Shown: one piece after another, positions 8,421-15,662 of the stretch
How positions within the stretch are numbered: the stretch's first letter is position 1
How the letters are laid out: each line of letters starts with the position of its first letter
Assembly (NCBI GenBank): GCA_016209865.1
Contig: JACQVL010000269.1
Span: 1-30,482, forward strand
Direction of reading: 5' to 3'
Length of the DNA: 30,482 nucleotides
From: Candidatus Latescibacterota bacterium
Lineage (GTDB): Bacteria > JAAXHH01 > JACQVL01
The notes under the pieces: model-generated
What the model saw: only the letters and a program-made list of their open reading frames with translations
Databases searched by the model: none
Told to the model about the DNA's origin: nothing
Made by a program: the position numbers and the translations under genes

Positions 8421-8810
8421 TCATCCCGACGCTTCGTCGAGCATGGCGCTGATGAACAGGAATTTGAGAGGAGTCTCACCGATATTCCGGTGGCCGTGCA
8501 TGACGTTGCGAGGCAGCAAGACACAATCGCCCGGACCGACCTCATACGTCTTGTCGCCCACGGTCACCTCCATCCGGCCTTCCAGAATATAGAACGCCTG
8601 TTCCTGGTTGCTGTGGGCGTGAGCATCGCCCGAACCGCCTCCCGGCGCGTATTCATTCGTGTGGATGACCAGGCGTTCCGAATTCAGCGCCGCTGGCCGT
8701 TGCGTGCTCTGCGCCGACGGTCCCAGAATGACTCGTGAGACGCCGCCGGGATGACCGTGAAATTCCCCGGGCAAGTTGAACCCGTCCCGGACGCAGAATT
8801 CTGTCTTCAT
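8421..8810 (-). CDS. Cupin-domain protein
   Basis: A single-domain cupin of 129 residues. Cupin motif 1 is visible as HAHSNQEQAFYILEG and motif 2 as GPGDCVLLPRNVMHG, giving the expected His, His, Glu and His metal ligands. The chosen start at 8810 has GGGAGG upstream and forms an ATGA overlap with the stop of the molybdenum subunit, a sign of translational coupling. A longer start at 8843 would run into the upstream gene and lacks a ribosome site. The role could be a small dioxygenase, an isomerase or a ligand-binding accessory to the hydroxylase. The first seven codons and ribosome site are duplicated at 13875-13908 (see the pseudogene entry). Confidence 0.88.
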   Translation of the reverse strand: MKTEFCVRDGFNLPGEFHGHPGGVSRVILGPSAQSTQRPAALNSERLVIHTNEYAPGGGSGDAHAHSNQEQAFYILEGRMEVTVGDKTYEVGPGDCVLLPRNVMHGHRNIGETPLKFLFISAMLDEASG

Positions 8811-8823
8811 GCTGAACCTCCCT
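8790..8823. repeat. Copy A of a duplicated gene-start segment
   Basis: The 22 bases at 8790-8811 are identical to 13875-13896, and similarity continues to 8823/13908 with three mismatches, taking in the ribosome site. Both copies contain a stop/start ATGA overlap followed by MKTEFCV on the minus strand. Copy A is the start of the intact cupin gene. Confidence 0.8.
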
Positions 8824-11155
8824 CGCGTTGTTTCGCCTGCCACACCTTAACGATCTTCTCCGGAGTGAGAGGTAAATCCCAGATACGCACACCAATCGCG
8901 TCGTAAACGGCATTGCCGAGCGCAGGAGAGGTTGGCACGACCACGATTTCACCAGCGCCTTTGGCGCCGTAAGGCCCCTGCTGGTGGGGAACCTCGACGA
9001 TGATGGACTGCATGGATTCGCTTCGTGGCATTTCGATGATGGTGGGAATTTTGTACGCCTCCAAGTTGGAGTTGGTCATACGTCCTTTCTCATCGAAGCA
9101 CATCTCCTCGTGCAACGCAATCCCGATGCCCATACACGCGCCGCCGAAATTCTGCATCTCAACCCCCTGCGGGTTCATCGCCTTGCCGACGTCAATGGCG
9201 GAGACGAACTTCAGCACACGGACCTGCCCGGTCTCCACGTTGACCTCGACTTCCGCGGCCTGGGCGCCGTGTCCCATGTACGCCATCGGATGCTCACCCT
9301 GCCCGGTGTTCGGGTCATGCGGGCTGGCGGAGACCTCCCACGTCGCCTTGCCGAAAATCTCGACAGCCGCCGGCCGTTTGCCCGCCAGCATCTCGACCAC
9401 GAAGAGATCGCCGACTTCGATGAACCTGGCCGGGTTCTCCTTGACGAAGATACGCCCACCGGACACGTCCAGTTTGTCAGGGTCAACCCCCAACTGGGGT
9501 GCGGCTTCCTGGCGCATCTGGCGCGTGGCATCGGCGCACGCTAAGCGCGTGGCATTGCCGGTGTGGAAGGTCTGTCGAGAAGAGCCTGCGACGTGGTCAA
9601 AGGGGGTAATGGCGGTGTCTGGTGTGACGAGTTTGACCCGCTCGATCTCAACGCCGAACTCATCGGCCACGATCTGAGTGAGGACGGTATACGCGCCCTG
9701 CCCCAAATCGACCGCGCTCGTTCGGAGTTCATAGGTATTGTCCTCGTGGACCTTCACATCAACGCTGGCGGCGGTTGGGGCGAAGGAATATTTATTGCCC
9801 AGGGCAATGCCTTTGCCTCGGTACCAGGGGTGGCCGGGCTGTTCGCTGGGGGTCCCCCACTCGATGGCCTCGGCGCACTTGGTCAGGCACTCATGCGCGC
9901 TGAAGGCATGGGCCGGCATGGTGATGGCGGTGCGCTCGCCTTCGGTCAACAGGTTTTTCATGCGCAGCGCGACGGGGTCAATGTGGCACGTTCTGGCGAT
10001 GATGTCCATCTGGGTCTCGACGGCCCAGGCCGACTCCGCGCAGCCATAGCCCCGCAGCGCACCGCCAGCGATGCGGTTGGTATACACCCCGTAGGAGTCC
10101 ACCCAGAGCGCGGGGAGGCGGTAGGAGCCGGGGTACAGATGGGTGGAGAAGATCGGTTTCAGAAACCCCTCGCCGCTATACGCCCCACCCCAGAATATCG
10201 AGAGGATCTTCCGTCCGAGCAGCACGCCATCGTGGCTCACCGCGTCTTTGATGGAGAAGATAAACGGCGTGCGTGCTGACGTGGTCGTGAATTCCTCTTC
10301 ACGGGTCAACACGACCTTGACCGGACGGCGCGCTTTTTTAGCGAGCGCGGCCGCGATGGCGCCCTCGTGGACTGTGAGCTTGCCGCCGAACGCACCGCCG
10401 ACAAAGGGCACGATGACGCGGACCTTGGACGGCGGCAGTCCCAACGCGCGGCTCAGGCCGTCACGGGCGATATAGGGCGATTGCCCACCTGCCCAGACGG
10501 TCAGCGTCCCGTCCGGTCCCCACTGCGCGACCGCCGCGCGGGGCTCCATGCAGGTGGTGTGGACGTAGCCGGTCATGTAACGGTTTTCGAGGATGAAGCC
10601 GCCCTCCGCCTCCGCTGTGTGGAACGCCGCGTCGATATCCCCGTGACGAATGCGGTAGGCTTGCCAGAGGTTCGGCGGACGCTTGTCCATCTCGGCGAGT
10701 TCGATCAAGCGTTCGTATTCCTCGTAGTCCTCATGGAGGACGACCGGCGGGTCTAAAGCGATGGCTTCCTCCGGGTCGAACAGGGCTGGCAATTCTTCGT
10801 ATTCGACCGTCATCTGTTCACACGCTTCTCGCGCGATCTCCGGCGTGTCCGCCGCGACCGCCGCGATCGGCTCACCGACGAAGCGTACTGTGTCGTGGGC
10901 GAGCAAATATTCGTCCCGTGTCAGGACGCCCAAACGGACATCGGGCAGGTCGGCGGCGGTGATGACCGCCCGCACCCCGGGCACTTGTTCGGCTTTGCGA
11001 GTATCGATAGATAAGATTTTGGCGTGCGCCAACGGACTGCGCTTGATTTTCCCGAAAATCATACGTGGCAGTACGATATCCCCCGTGTATTGGGCGGCTC
11101 CAGTCACTTTCTCGATGCCATCGATGCGCTTGGGAGAAGTTCCAACGACTTTCAT
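8807..11155 (-). CDS. Molybdenum hydroxylase, molybdopterin-binding large subunit
   Basis: The 782-residue large subunit of a xanthine dehydrogenase/aldehyde oxidase-type enzyme. Visible family marks are an N-terminal a/b-hammerhead start (GTSPKRIDGIEKVTGAAQYT), GGQSPYIARDGLSRALGL (223-240), FVGGAFGGK (251-259), the active-site loop GALRGYGCAES (365-375), and GPYGAKGAGE near the end, with the catalytic Glu at about 736. The loop lacks the AYxCSFR of form I carbon monoxide dehydrogenase, so a hydroxylase of an aldehyde, purine or aryl compound is more likely. It probably binds Mo-molybdopterin cytosine dinucleotide. GAGGAGG precedes ATG 11155. It lies downstream of its 2Fe-2S and FAD subunits, and its stop overlaps the cupin start. 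No maturation genes such as xdhC are present in the window. Confidence 0.95.
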   Translation of the reverse strand: MKVVGTSPKRIDGIEKVTGAAQYTGDIVLPRMIFGKIKRSPLAHAKILSIDTRKAEQVPGVRAVITAADLPDVRLGVLTRDEYLLAHDTVRFVGEPIAAVAADTPEIAREACEQMTVEYEELPALFDPEEAIALDPPVVLHEDYEEYERLIELAEMDKRPPNLWQAYRIRHGDIDAAFHTAEAEGGFILENRYMTGYVHTTCMEPRAAVAQWGPDGTLTVWAGGQSPYIARDGLSRALGLPPSKVRVIVPFVGGAFGGKLTVHEGAIAAALAKKARRPVKVVLTREEEFTTTSARTPFIFSIKDAVSHDGVLLGRKILSIFWGGAYSGEGFLKPIFSTHLYPGSYRLPALWVDSYGVYTNRIAGGALRGYGCAESAWAVETQMDIIARTCHIDPVALRMKNLLTEGERTAITMPAHAFSAHECLTKCAEAIEWGTPSEQPGHPWYRGKGIALGNKYSFAPTAASVDVKVHEDNTYELRTSAVDLGQGAYTVLTQIVADEFGVEIERVKLVTPDTAITPFDHVAGSSRQTFHTGNATRLACADATRQMRQEAAPQLGVDPDKLDVSGGRIFVKENPARFIEVGDLFVVEMLAGKRPAAVEIFGKATWEVSASPHDPNTGQGEHPMAYMGHGAQAAEVEVNVETGQVRVLKFVSAIDVGKAMNPQGVEMQNFGGACMGIGIALHEEMCFDEKGRMTNSNLEAYKIPTIIEMPRSESMQSIIVEVPHQQGPYGAKGAGEIVVVPTSPALGNAVYDAIGVRIWDLPLTPEKIVKVWQAKQREGGSA

Positions 11156-11183
11156 GGGTGATTCACCTCCTCAACCGTCTGCG

Positions 11184-11648
11184 CTACGACTTCCTCGCCA
11201 CGCTCAGAATCGCCCGCGTGGCATGGGTGTACACCCCGCAGCGGCACAGGTTCCCAACGAGCGTGTGACGGATGTCTTCCTCAGTTGGGTTCGGGTTTTC
11301 GTCAAGCAACTTCTTCGCGGTCAGCAACATCCCCGGCGTACAGAACCCGCACTGCACGGCGCCGTGCTCGAGGAACGCGATCTGCAGCGGATGCAGATGA
11401 TCGGGCGTGCCCAGGCCTTCGATCGTCAAGACCGATTTTCCCTGCGCCTGCAGGCCGAGCACCAGACAAGATTTTACCAGCTCTCCATCCAGAAGGACGG
11501 TGCAGGTTCCGCAACGCCCATCCTCACAGCCGCACTTGGTTCCCGTCAGGCCGATGCCATCACGGATGACCTCCATTAAGGTATGGGAGGCCTCAACGAG
11601 CAGGTTGTACTGTTCATCATTGACGGTCAACGACAGGGAGTATTTCAT
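11184..11648 (-). CDS. Molybdenum hydroxylase, [2Fe-2S] subunit
   Basis: A 154-residue small subunit with two iron-sulfur domains. The plant-ferredoxin-like N-terminal cluster is ligated by Cys41, Cys46, Cys49 and Cys61 (CEDGRCGTC and KSC). The helical second domain has Cys100 and Cys103 (CGFC) and Cys135 and Cys137 (CRC). An extra Cys39 precedes the first cluster. It passes electrons from the molybdenum site to FAD. Its ATG at 11648 overlaps the TGA of the FAD subunit (ATGA), and 28 bases with a strong ribosome site separate it from the large subunit. Length and motifs are normal for the family. Confidence 0.96.
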   Translation of the reverse strand: MKYSLSLTVNDEQYNLLVEASHTLMEVIRDGIGLTGTKCGCEDGRCGTCTVLLDGELVKSCLVLGLQAQGKSVLTIEGLGTPDHLHPLQIAFLEHGAVQCGFCTPGMLLTAKKLLDENPNPTEEDIRHTLVGNLCRCGVYTHATRAILSVARKS

Positions 11649-12526
11649 GGCCGCACCTCCAGCGCGCGCGCAACCGCCTCCGTCAGCGCCGCCCGGGTCA
11701 GCACGCCAACGAGGTCCTGTTTGTATGCGCTCGATGCCATCGGCTCACTCCGTGGGGTGAGATGGGTGGCCGCGAGGGTGGCCGCTTCGGTCAGCGATCG
11801 GGTGTCTTCGAGGAGGTTGCGGTGAGCGAGCCGCTGTTCTGCCTCTGTGGCACGGGTTGGGGCGCCCAGGCAGTTGCCGAGCACGATGCGCGGCTCCTGA
11901 CACTGCCCCGTGTCATCAAGGCTGACGAACGCACCGACGCTGACAACGGGAAAATCGCCTGCACGCGGGGAAAACCGGCAGTAGACAGCCGCCGAGCGCC
12001 GGAGGGCAAACCCTGGGATCGTGACCTCCGTCAGTAACTCGCCCGGCTTGGCGGTCGTGGTAAACGGGCCGGCGAGAAACTCATGGAGATTGACCATCCG
12101 TTCCCCTTGCGTTGAAACCAGGGTGACTTCGGCGTTGAGCGTCATCAGCGCGGTGTTGATATCACTGGCCGGATGCGCCCCACAGATGTTGCCGCCGAGC
12201 GTTCCCCGGTTGCGAATGTGTTGATCAGCCACGGTGTGTGCGGCTTCGCTCAGCGCACGCAACGTCGGGTATTCGTTGCCTGCATTGCCTAAGCGGTGGA
12301 GCGTCACCATCGCCCCAATTCTGACGCCCCTCTGTTCAGCCGTGATGCCGTCCAGCCCGGCAACGCTCTGGAGACTGACCAGGCATGATGGCTTGATGAA
12401 ACCTTGCCGCAGCAACAGGGCGATGACTTGACCACCTGCCACGACTCTGGCGCCGTCGCCGTGTTCGGCTAACAGCGTGAGGGCCTCCGCGACGGTCGTC
12501 GGCTCACAGTAGCAACAATTGAGCAT
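11645..12526 (-). CDS. Molybdenum hydroxylase, FAD-binding subunit
   Basis: A 293-residue CoxM-type FAD subunit. The first FAD loop is ARVVAGGQVIALLLRQG, slightly divergent from the usual AGGQSL form, and the second is TLGGNICGAHPASDI. Both contact FAD in this family, and a C-terminal CO_deh_flav_C-type domain follows. The start at 12526 is chosen for its GGAGGAAGG ribosome site; a start at 12571 adds 15 residues that do not fit the family N-terminus. It is the first of the three hydroxylase genes and is translationally coupled to the 2Fe-2S subunit. It probably transfers electrons from the iron-sulfur clusters to an external acceptor. Confidence 0.93.
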   Translation of the reverse strand: MLNCCYCEPTTVAEALTLLAEHGDGARVVAGGQVIALLLRQGFIKPSCLVSLQSVAGLDGITAEQRGVRIGAMVTLHRLGNAGNEYPTLRALSEAAHTVADQHIRNRGTLGGNICGAHPASDINTALMTLNAEVTLVSTQGERMVNLHEFLAGPFTTTAKPGELLTEVTIPGFALRRSAAVYCRFSPRAGDFPVVSVGAFVSLDDTGQCQEPRIVLGNCLGAPTRATEAEQRLAHRNLLEDTRSLTEAATLAATHLTPRSEPMASSAYKQDLVGVLTRAALTEAVARALEVRP

Positions 12527-12595
12527 ACGGTTCCTTCCTCCAATACCGCCAAGGTGCCATTGAGGGAACACCCTTCCATCTCACCTTCTGCCTTG

Positions 12596-13810
12596 TTACC
12601 CGTCCCAACTGGCTATGAAGCTCTCGACCGTGAGATCGATCGGCATCTCGTTGAAGAAGTAACGCATTGGCCCTGACTGGAAGCCCGGAGCAAAACGCTC
12701 GTCATCGGCCTGGAGCTTGGCGTCGATGATCTTAAACCGTTCCCAGAGGACCTCCGCTTCCTTAGCTGAAAATCGATCCGCGAATGGGGGACCCCAATTG
12801 AACGTTCCGGGGTGTGGTCTCAGTGCCGCGCTCCGAAGCGCTGGCGGCACTCCCTCACGGGTGGGATGCTTCTGAAGAGAGATACAGAAGACCGCCTTGC
12901 ACAGATAGACCGTCGAGAGTAGCTTGCCGTTGTCGCCCCGCCCTGGATGAAGCCGATCGAGCGCCGCGTGGTAGGAGGGGCCGTCTTTGTGCATGACCGC
13001 CCGAAGGGCCGCTTCCGTGTGAGCCTGCATCTGCTCGCTGCGCTGTGCCCAGCGGTCAAACATCATCCGGGCTTCGGATGACAGAAACCTGGTATAACTC
13101 AAGTCTTTGTAGTACGTATGATTGCTATACCCGCCGTGGATCGTGCGCCGCAGCCTGGGGCTGTAGTTGCTCCCCCAATGTAGGAGGGGCAGGATATAGA
13201 CGACGCCGTCGCCGGCCTTCAGGTGTGTCTGGATGCCACCCGGCAATGGCACGCGCGGGTTCTCGAGCAATTGGCGATCTTCCACGTCGGTATTCACACG
13301 ACGATGGCTTCCCGGCACCACCCACAGCACATCGTCGTCGTAGAGCGGGATATTCCATTGCACATACCGCGGCCCATTCTCAAGGAGATCCATCAAGTAC
13401 CCCTGCAGGGGGGCGGTGTCGATGGGATGGACATCCCGGTGCCAGTTGGCGGGACCATGGTCGCGGACCGGATTGCACATCAGCATCATTTCCGTGACCG
13501 CCGGATCGGGGGTCCCCAACAATTCCCGGCTGACGCCCAGCGTATGGTCGTGCAGCCAGAACTCGACTGCCTTCGCCGTCTGCTCGTCGATCAGCTCGGG
13601 CGTCTGGTGGAGCAATAACCGTGGCTGGGCGGCTGTCTCCCAGGCCCCACCGGGTGGGTCCTGCGGCTGGCGATCCCGTGCCCAGATCGCCCGCTGGCGT
13701 TCGACCAGGGTTTCGTAGCTTGTCCGCAACGCATCCAGAGTGTCCGGTGGGATCACGTTGCGGAGGATCAGATACCCGTCCTCCAGGAATCGGTCTCGAT
13801 CCAGTAGCAT
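12596..13810 (-). CDS. PhyH-family dioxygenase-like protein, long form
   Basis: A 404-residue protein. The N-terminal 230 residues match the phytanoyl-CoA dioxygenase fold: DGYLILRNVIPPDTLDALR near the start, an HxD iron motif in NWHRDVHP (about His124 and Asp126), and a second His in LLHWGSNYSPRLRRTIHGG (about 211) with nearby Arg residues. The C-terminal 150 residues are unusually long for the family and carry no motif I recognise. ATG 13810 follows GAGGGAGG; an earlier in-frame start at 13858 lacks a ribosome site. It lies between tag and the FAD subunit in the operon. The three PhyH proteins of the operon share little beyond the core motifs, so they are probably not recent duplicates. Confidence 0.85.
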   Translation of the reverse strand: MLLDRDRFLEDGYLILRNVIPPDTLDALRTSYETLVERQRAIWARDRQPQDPPGGAWETAAQPRLLLHQTPELIDEQTAKAVEFWLHDHTLGVSRELLGTPDPAVTEMMLMCNPVRDHGPANWHRDVHPIDTAPLQGYLMDLLENGPRYVQWNIPLYDDDVLWVVPGSHRRVNTDVEDRQLLENPRVPLPGGIQTHLKAGDGVVYILPLLHWGSNYSPRLRRTIHGGYSNHTYYKDLSYTRFLSSEARMMFDRWAQRSEQMQAHTEAALRAVMHKDGPSYHAALDRLHPGRGDNGKLLSTVYLCKAVFCISLQKHPTREGVPPALRSAALRPHPGTFNWGPPFADRFSAKEAEVLWERFKIIDAKLQADDERFAPGFQSGPMRYFFNEMPIDLTVESFIASWDG

Positions 13811-13835
13811 GAGTGCGCCTCCCTCTAAGAACCGC

Positions 13836-13895
13836 TCACACCATAGCACCCTGAGCACAGCGAATGGTCTCAGAGACGCAGAATTCTGTCTTCAT
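13836..13895 (-). pseudogene. Truncated copy of the cupin gene start
   Basis: A 19-codon open frame beginning MKTEFCV, identical in its first seven codons to the intact cupin at 8810, then diverging and stopping at 13836. It keeps the GGGAGG ribosome site and the ATGA overlap with the upstream stop, here the stop of tag instead of the molybdenum subunit. The 22 bases 13875-13896 are an exact copy of 8790-8811. The simplest reading is a recombination scar or a copied gene junction left between tag and the PhyH gene. It could still be translated as a short peptide. Confidence 0.7.
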
Positions 13896-14515
13896 GTAGA
13901 GCCTCCCTTCCCAGCGCAGTGCAAGGCATACCCCGCGATGATCTCCTGCCTTCGGAAGCAATCGACCGTATGGTCATTCACCATCCCCGTGGCCTGCATA
14001 TGCGCATAACACACCGTTGATCCTATGAATTTGAAGCCTCGCTGGCGCAGATCCTTGCTCAGCGCATCCGACTCGCCACTCGTCGCGGGATACTCACTCA
14101 GTGCCCTCAGCTCGTGCACGATTGGCTTCCCATCGACAAACTTCCACATATAGGCGTCAAAGCTGCCGAATTCCTCCTGGACCTCCAGAAATCGCTGCGC
14201 GTTGATAATCGCGGCGAGGATTTTCGCGCGGTTGCGGATCAGTCCAGGATTCCCGAGGAGTTCTTGTACCTTCTGCTCGTCATACCGGGCCACTTTGTCA
14301 GGATCGAAATGATCAAAGGCGAGGCGATACTGCGCCCGTTTTCTCAGCACGGTATACCAGCTCAATCCAGCTTGAGCGGCTTCCAGGGTGAGGAATTCGA
14401 AGAGACGTCGGTCGTCATGAACAGGGATACCCCATTCTTTATCATGATAGTCGATGTAATCCGGTTTGTTGAGGTCCACCCAAGGACAGCGACAACGAGG
14501 GGATGTTTTGCGCAT
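13892..14515 (-). CDS. tag: DNA-3-methyladenine glycosylase I
   Basis: A 207-residue base-excision repair glycosylase that removes 3-methyladenine from alkylated DNA. Family marks are CPWVDLN with Cys10, YHDKEWG with His24, and DHTVDC with His182 and Cys186, which together form the zinc site. LTLEAAQAGLSW contains the catalytic-pocket Glu45. The ATG at 14515 follows GGGGAG; the open frame extends 172 codons further upstream, but that part only mirrors the PhyH gene in another frame. Its presence among dioxygenase genes is odd. Its last codons (GGST and the ATGA overlap) resemble the end of the molybdenum subunit, in line with a copied junction. Confidence 0.95.
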   Translation of the reverse strand: MRKTSPRCRCPWVDLNKPDYIDYHDKEWGIPVHDDRRLFEFLTLEAAQAGLSWYTVLRKRAQYRLAFDHFDPDKVARYDEQKVQELLGNPGLIRNRAKILAAIINAQRFLEVQEEFGSFDAYMWKFVDGKPIVHELRALSEYPATSGESDALSKDLRQRGFKFIGSTVCYAHMQATGMVNDHTVDCFRRQEIIAGYALHCAGKGGST

Positions 14516-14559
14516 CGGGACTCCCCGTGATCTGGCGTCTTTCGTTGACAGCGGATGCT

Positions 14560-15441
14560 TTAGCCTCGCCCGAATCGCTCGTGCGGTTTGACCTTCAGAT
14601 TCGGCAGTCGTTCCCAGTACCGGGCCGTGGGCGAGTCCCGCCATTCCTTGTCCAGGACCTCCCAGGAGAAGGGATCGCCGAGCCAGTGAAAGTGGGGCTT
14701 GAGCCAGGCGTCCGTGATCGTGTGACTCTCCCCCGCGTACCGAAAATCCATCGACAGCCGGAGCACATCCGGGGTGTGATTGTCGGCCGCGGCGTGTACG
14801 GTGAGGGATTTGAACAACAAGAGATCCCCGGTGCGGTAGTCGGACTGGAGCCACTCCAGGCTGGGATCGACCCAGACCGTGTTGCCGCCGGGGCCGGGGG
14901 CCGGCCGCGGCGCGAGGAAGCCCGCTTTGTGGCTGCCTTTTAGTATCCGCAGTCCTCCGACCGCTTCCGGAATGTCGCCGAGCGGAGCCCAGCAGGAGAT
15001 GATCTCCGTGGAACCCCCGACGTAGAGCCAATCTTGATGGGGCTGCGTGCCGCGCTCATTATCCCGCGGGAAGGCGATGCGAGCGATCGTCATGGGAAGG
15101 GCAAAGACCGGCTCCTGGAAGAGGTCTTCCATGATGCGGTGGACAGTGTCGTACAGCTTCAGCCGGTGAAACGCTTCCAGCGCCTGGACCTGCGCATAGA
15201 CGGAATGCCATGCGGGCTCGCCTTCGAGAATCGGGGGGTGATCGGTCAGGCCCTCCATCAGGTCGGAGCCTGGTCGGAGCCAGCCGGCGTCCTGACAGTA
15301 CTCGAGGATGCGCCGCTGCACGTGCAGCACTTCGGCTGTCGGCAGGATATTCCTCAGGAACAAGTAGCCGTCATCGCGGAGCCGTTTTCGCAGCAGGGAT
15401 GGCTGGCCAAGGAGATCGTTCGATTCGATGAAGTGCCTCAT
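14560..15441 (-). CDS. PhyH-family dioxygenase, first gene of the operon
   Basis: A 293-residue Fe(II)/2-oxoglutarate dioxygenase-like protein. DDGYLFLRNILP near the N-terminus is the usual PhyH opening. The iron site is TQPHQDW with His135 and Asp137 plus His216 in LTVHAAADNH, and Arg228 in DVLRLSMDFRY fits 2-oxoglutarate binding. The ATG at 15441 has AAAGGGG upstream. It is the promoter-proximal gene of the minus-strand operon, about 50 bases downstream of the predicted start of transcription, and 44 bases before tag. No signal peptide is visible. The substrate is unknown. Confidence 0.92.
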   Translation of the reverse strand: MRHFIESNDLLGQPSLLRKRLRDDGYLFLRNILPTAEVLHVQRRILEYCQDAGWLRPGSDLMEGLTDHPPILEGEPAWHSVYAQVQALEAFHRLKLYDTVHRIMEDLFQEPVFALPMTIARIAFPRDNERGTQPHQDWLYVGGSTEIISCWAPLGDIPEAVGGLRILKGSHKAGFLAPRPAPGPGGNTVWVDPSLEWLQSDYRTGDLLLFKSLTVHAAADNHTPDVLRLSMDFRYAGESHTITDAWLKPHFHWLGDPFSWEVLDKEWRDSPTARYWERLPNLKVKPHERFGRG

Positions 15442-15498
15442 CGGACACCCCTTTCTCAGAGGTCTTTCGTACGAGTTTTCTGAATGGCAGGCCAGTAT

Positions 15499-15527
15499 AT
15501 TATGCTACACTGGATTCCCAGAGTCAA
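15499..15527 (-). promoter_or_regulatory. Sigma-70-type promoter of the PhyH/molybdenum hydroxylase operon
   Basis: On the minus strand TTGACT (15527-15522), a 17-base spacer, and CATAAT (15504-15499). Both hexamers match the consensus at five of six positions. Transcription would start near 15491, about 50 bases before the PhyH start. No other good promoter or terminator is seen down to 7589, so all eight genes may depend on it. Confidence 0.72.
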
Positions 15528-15558
15528 GGAATTCTGTGTCAGCCGGTTTGAGAAAAGG

Positions 15559-15588
15559 CTTGATGCCATCAAGAGGGATTCCTATCTT
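15559..15588 (+). promoter_or_regulatory. Promoter with palindromic operator ahead of the DUF4038 gene
   Basis: TTGATG (15560-15565), 17 bases, TATCTT (15583-15588) make a plausible sigma-70 promoter about 75 bases before the gene. A perfect inverted repeat, CTTGAT-GCC-ATCAAG, at 15559-15573 covers the -35 element, the place where a repressor would block polymerase. It lies 32 bases beyond the -35 of the divergent operon promoter, so one regulator could act on both. Confidence 0.55.
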
Positions 15589-15662
15589 CGTGTCATCTCC
15601 TTCTCATCCGTTCTCAGGACTCTGCGTCGCGATCTCAGGAACCCACGCCAGGATAGGAACCG

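Noticed and set aside
8807-12526. Carbon monoxide dehydrogenase (coxMSL)
   Set aside because: The large subunit lacks the AYxCSFR active-site loop, so only a general molybdenum hydroxylase call is justified.
14516-15031. Extending tag by 172 residues upstream
   Set aside because: The extra residues are Arg/Gly/Pro-rich out-of-frame reading of the PhyH gene. The known tag start CPWVDLN and a ribosome site place the start at 14515.
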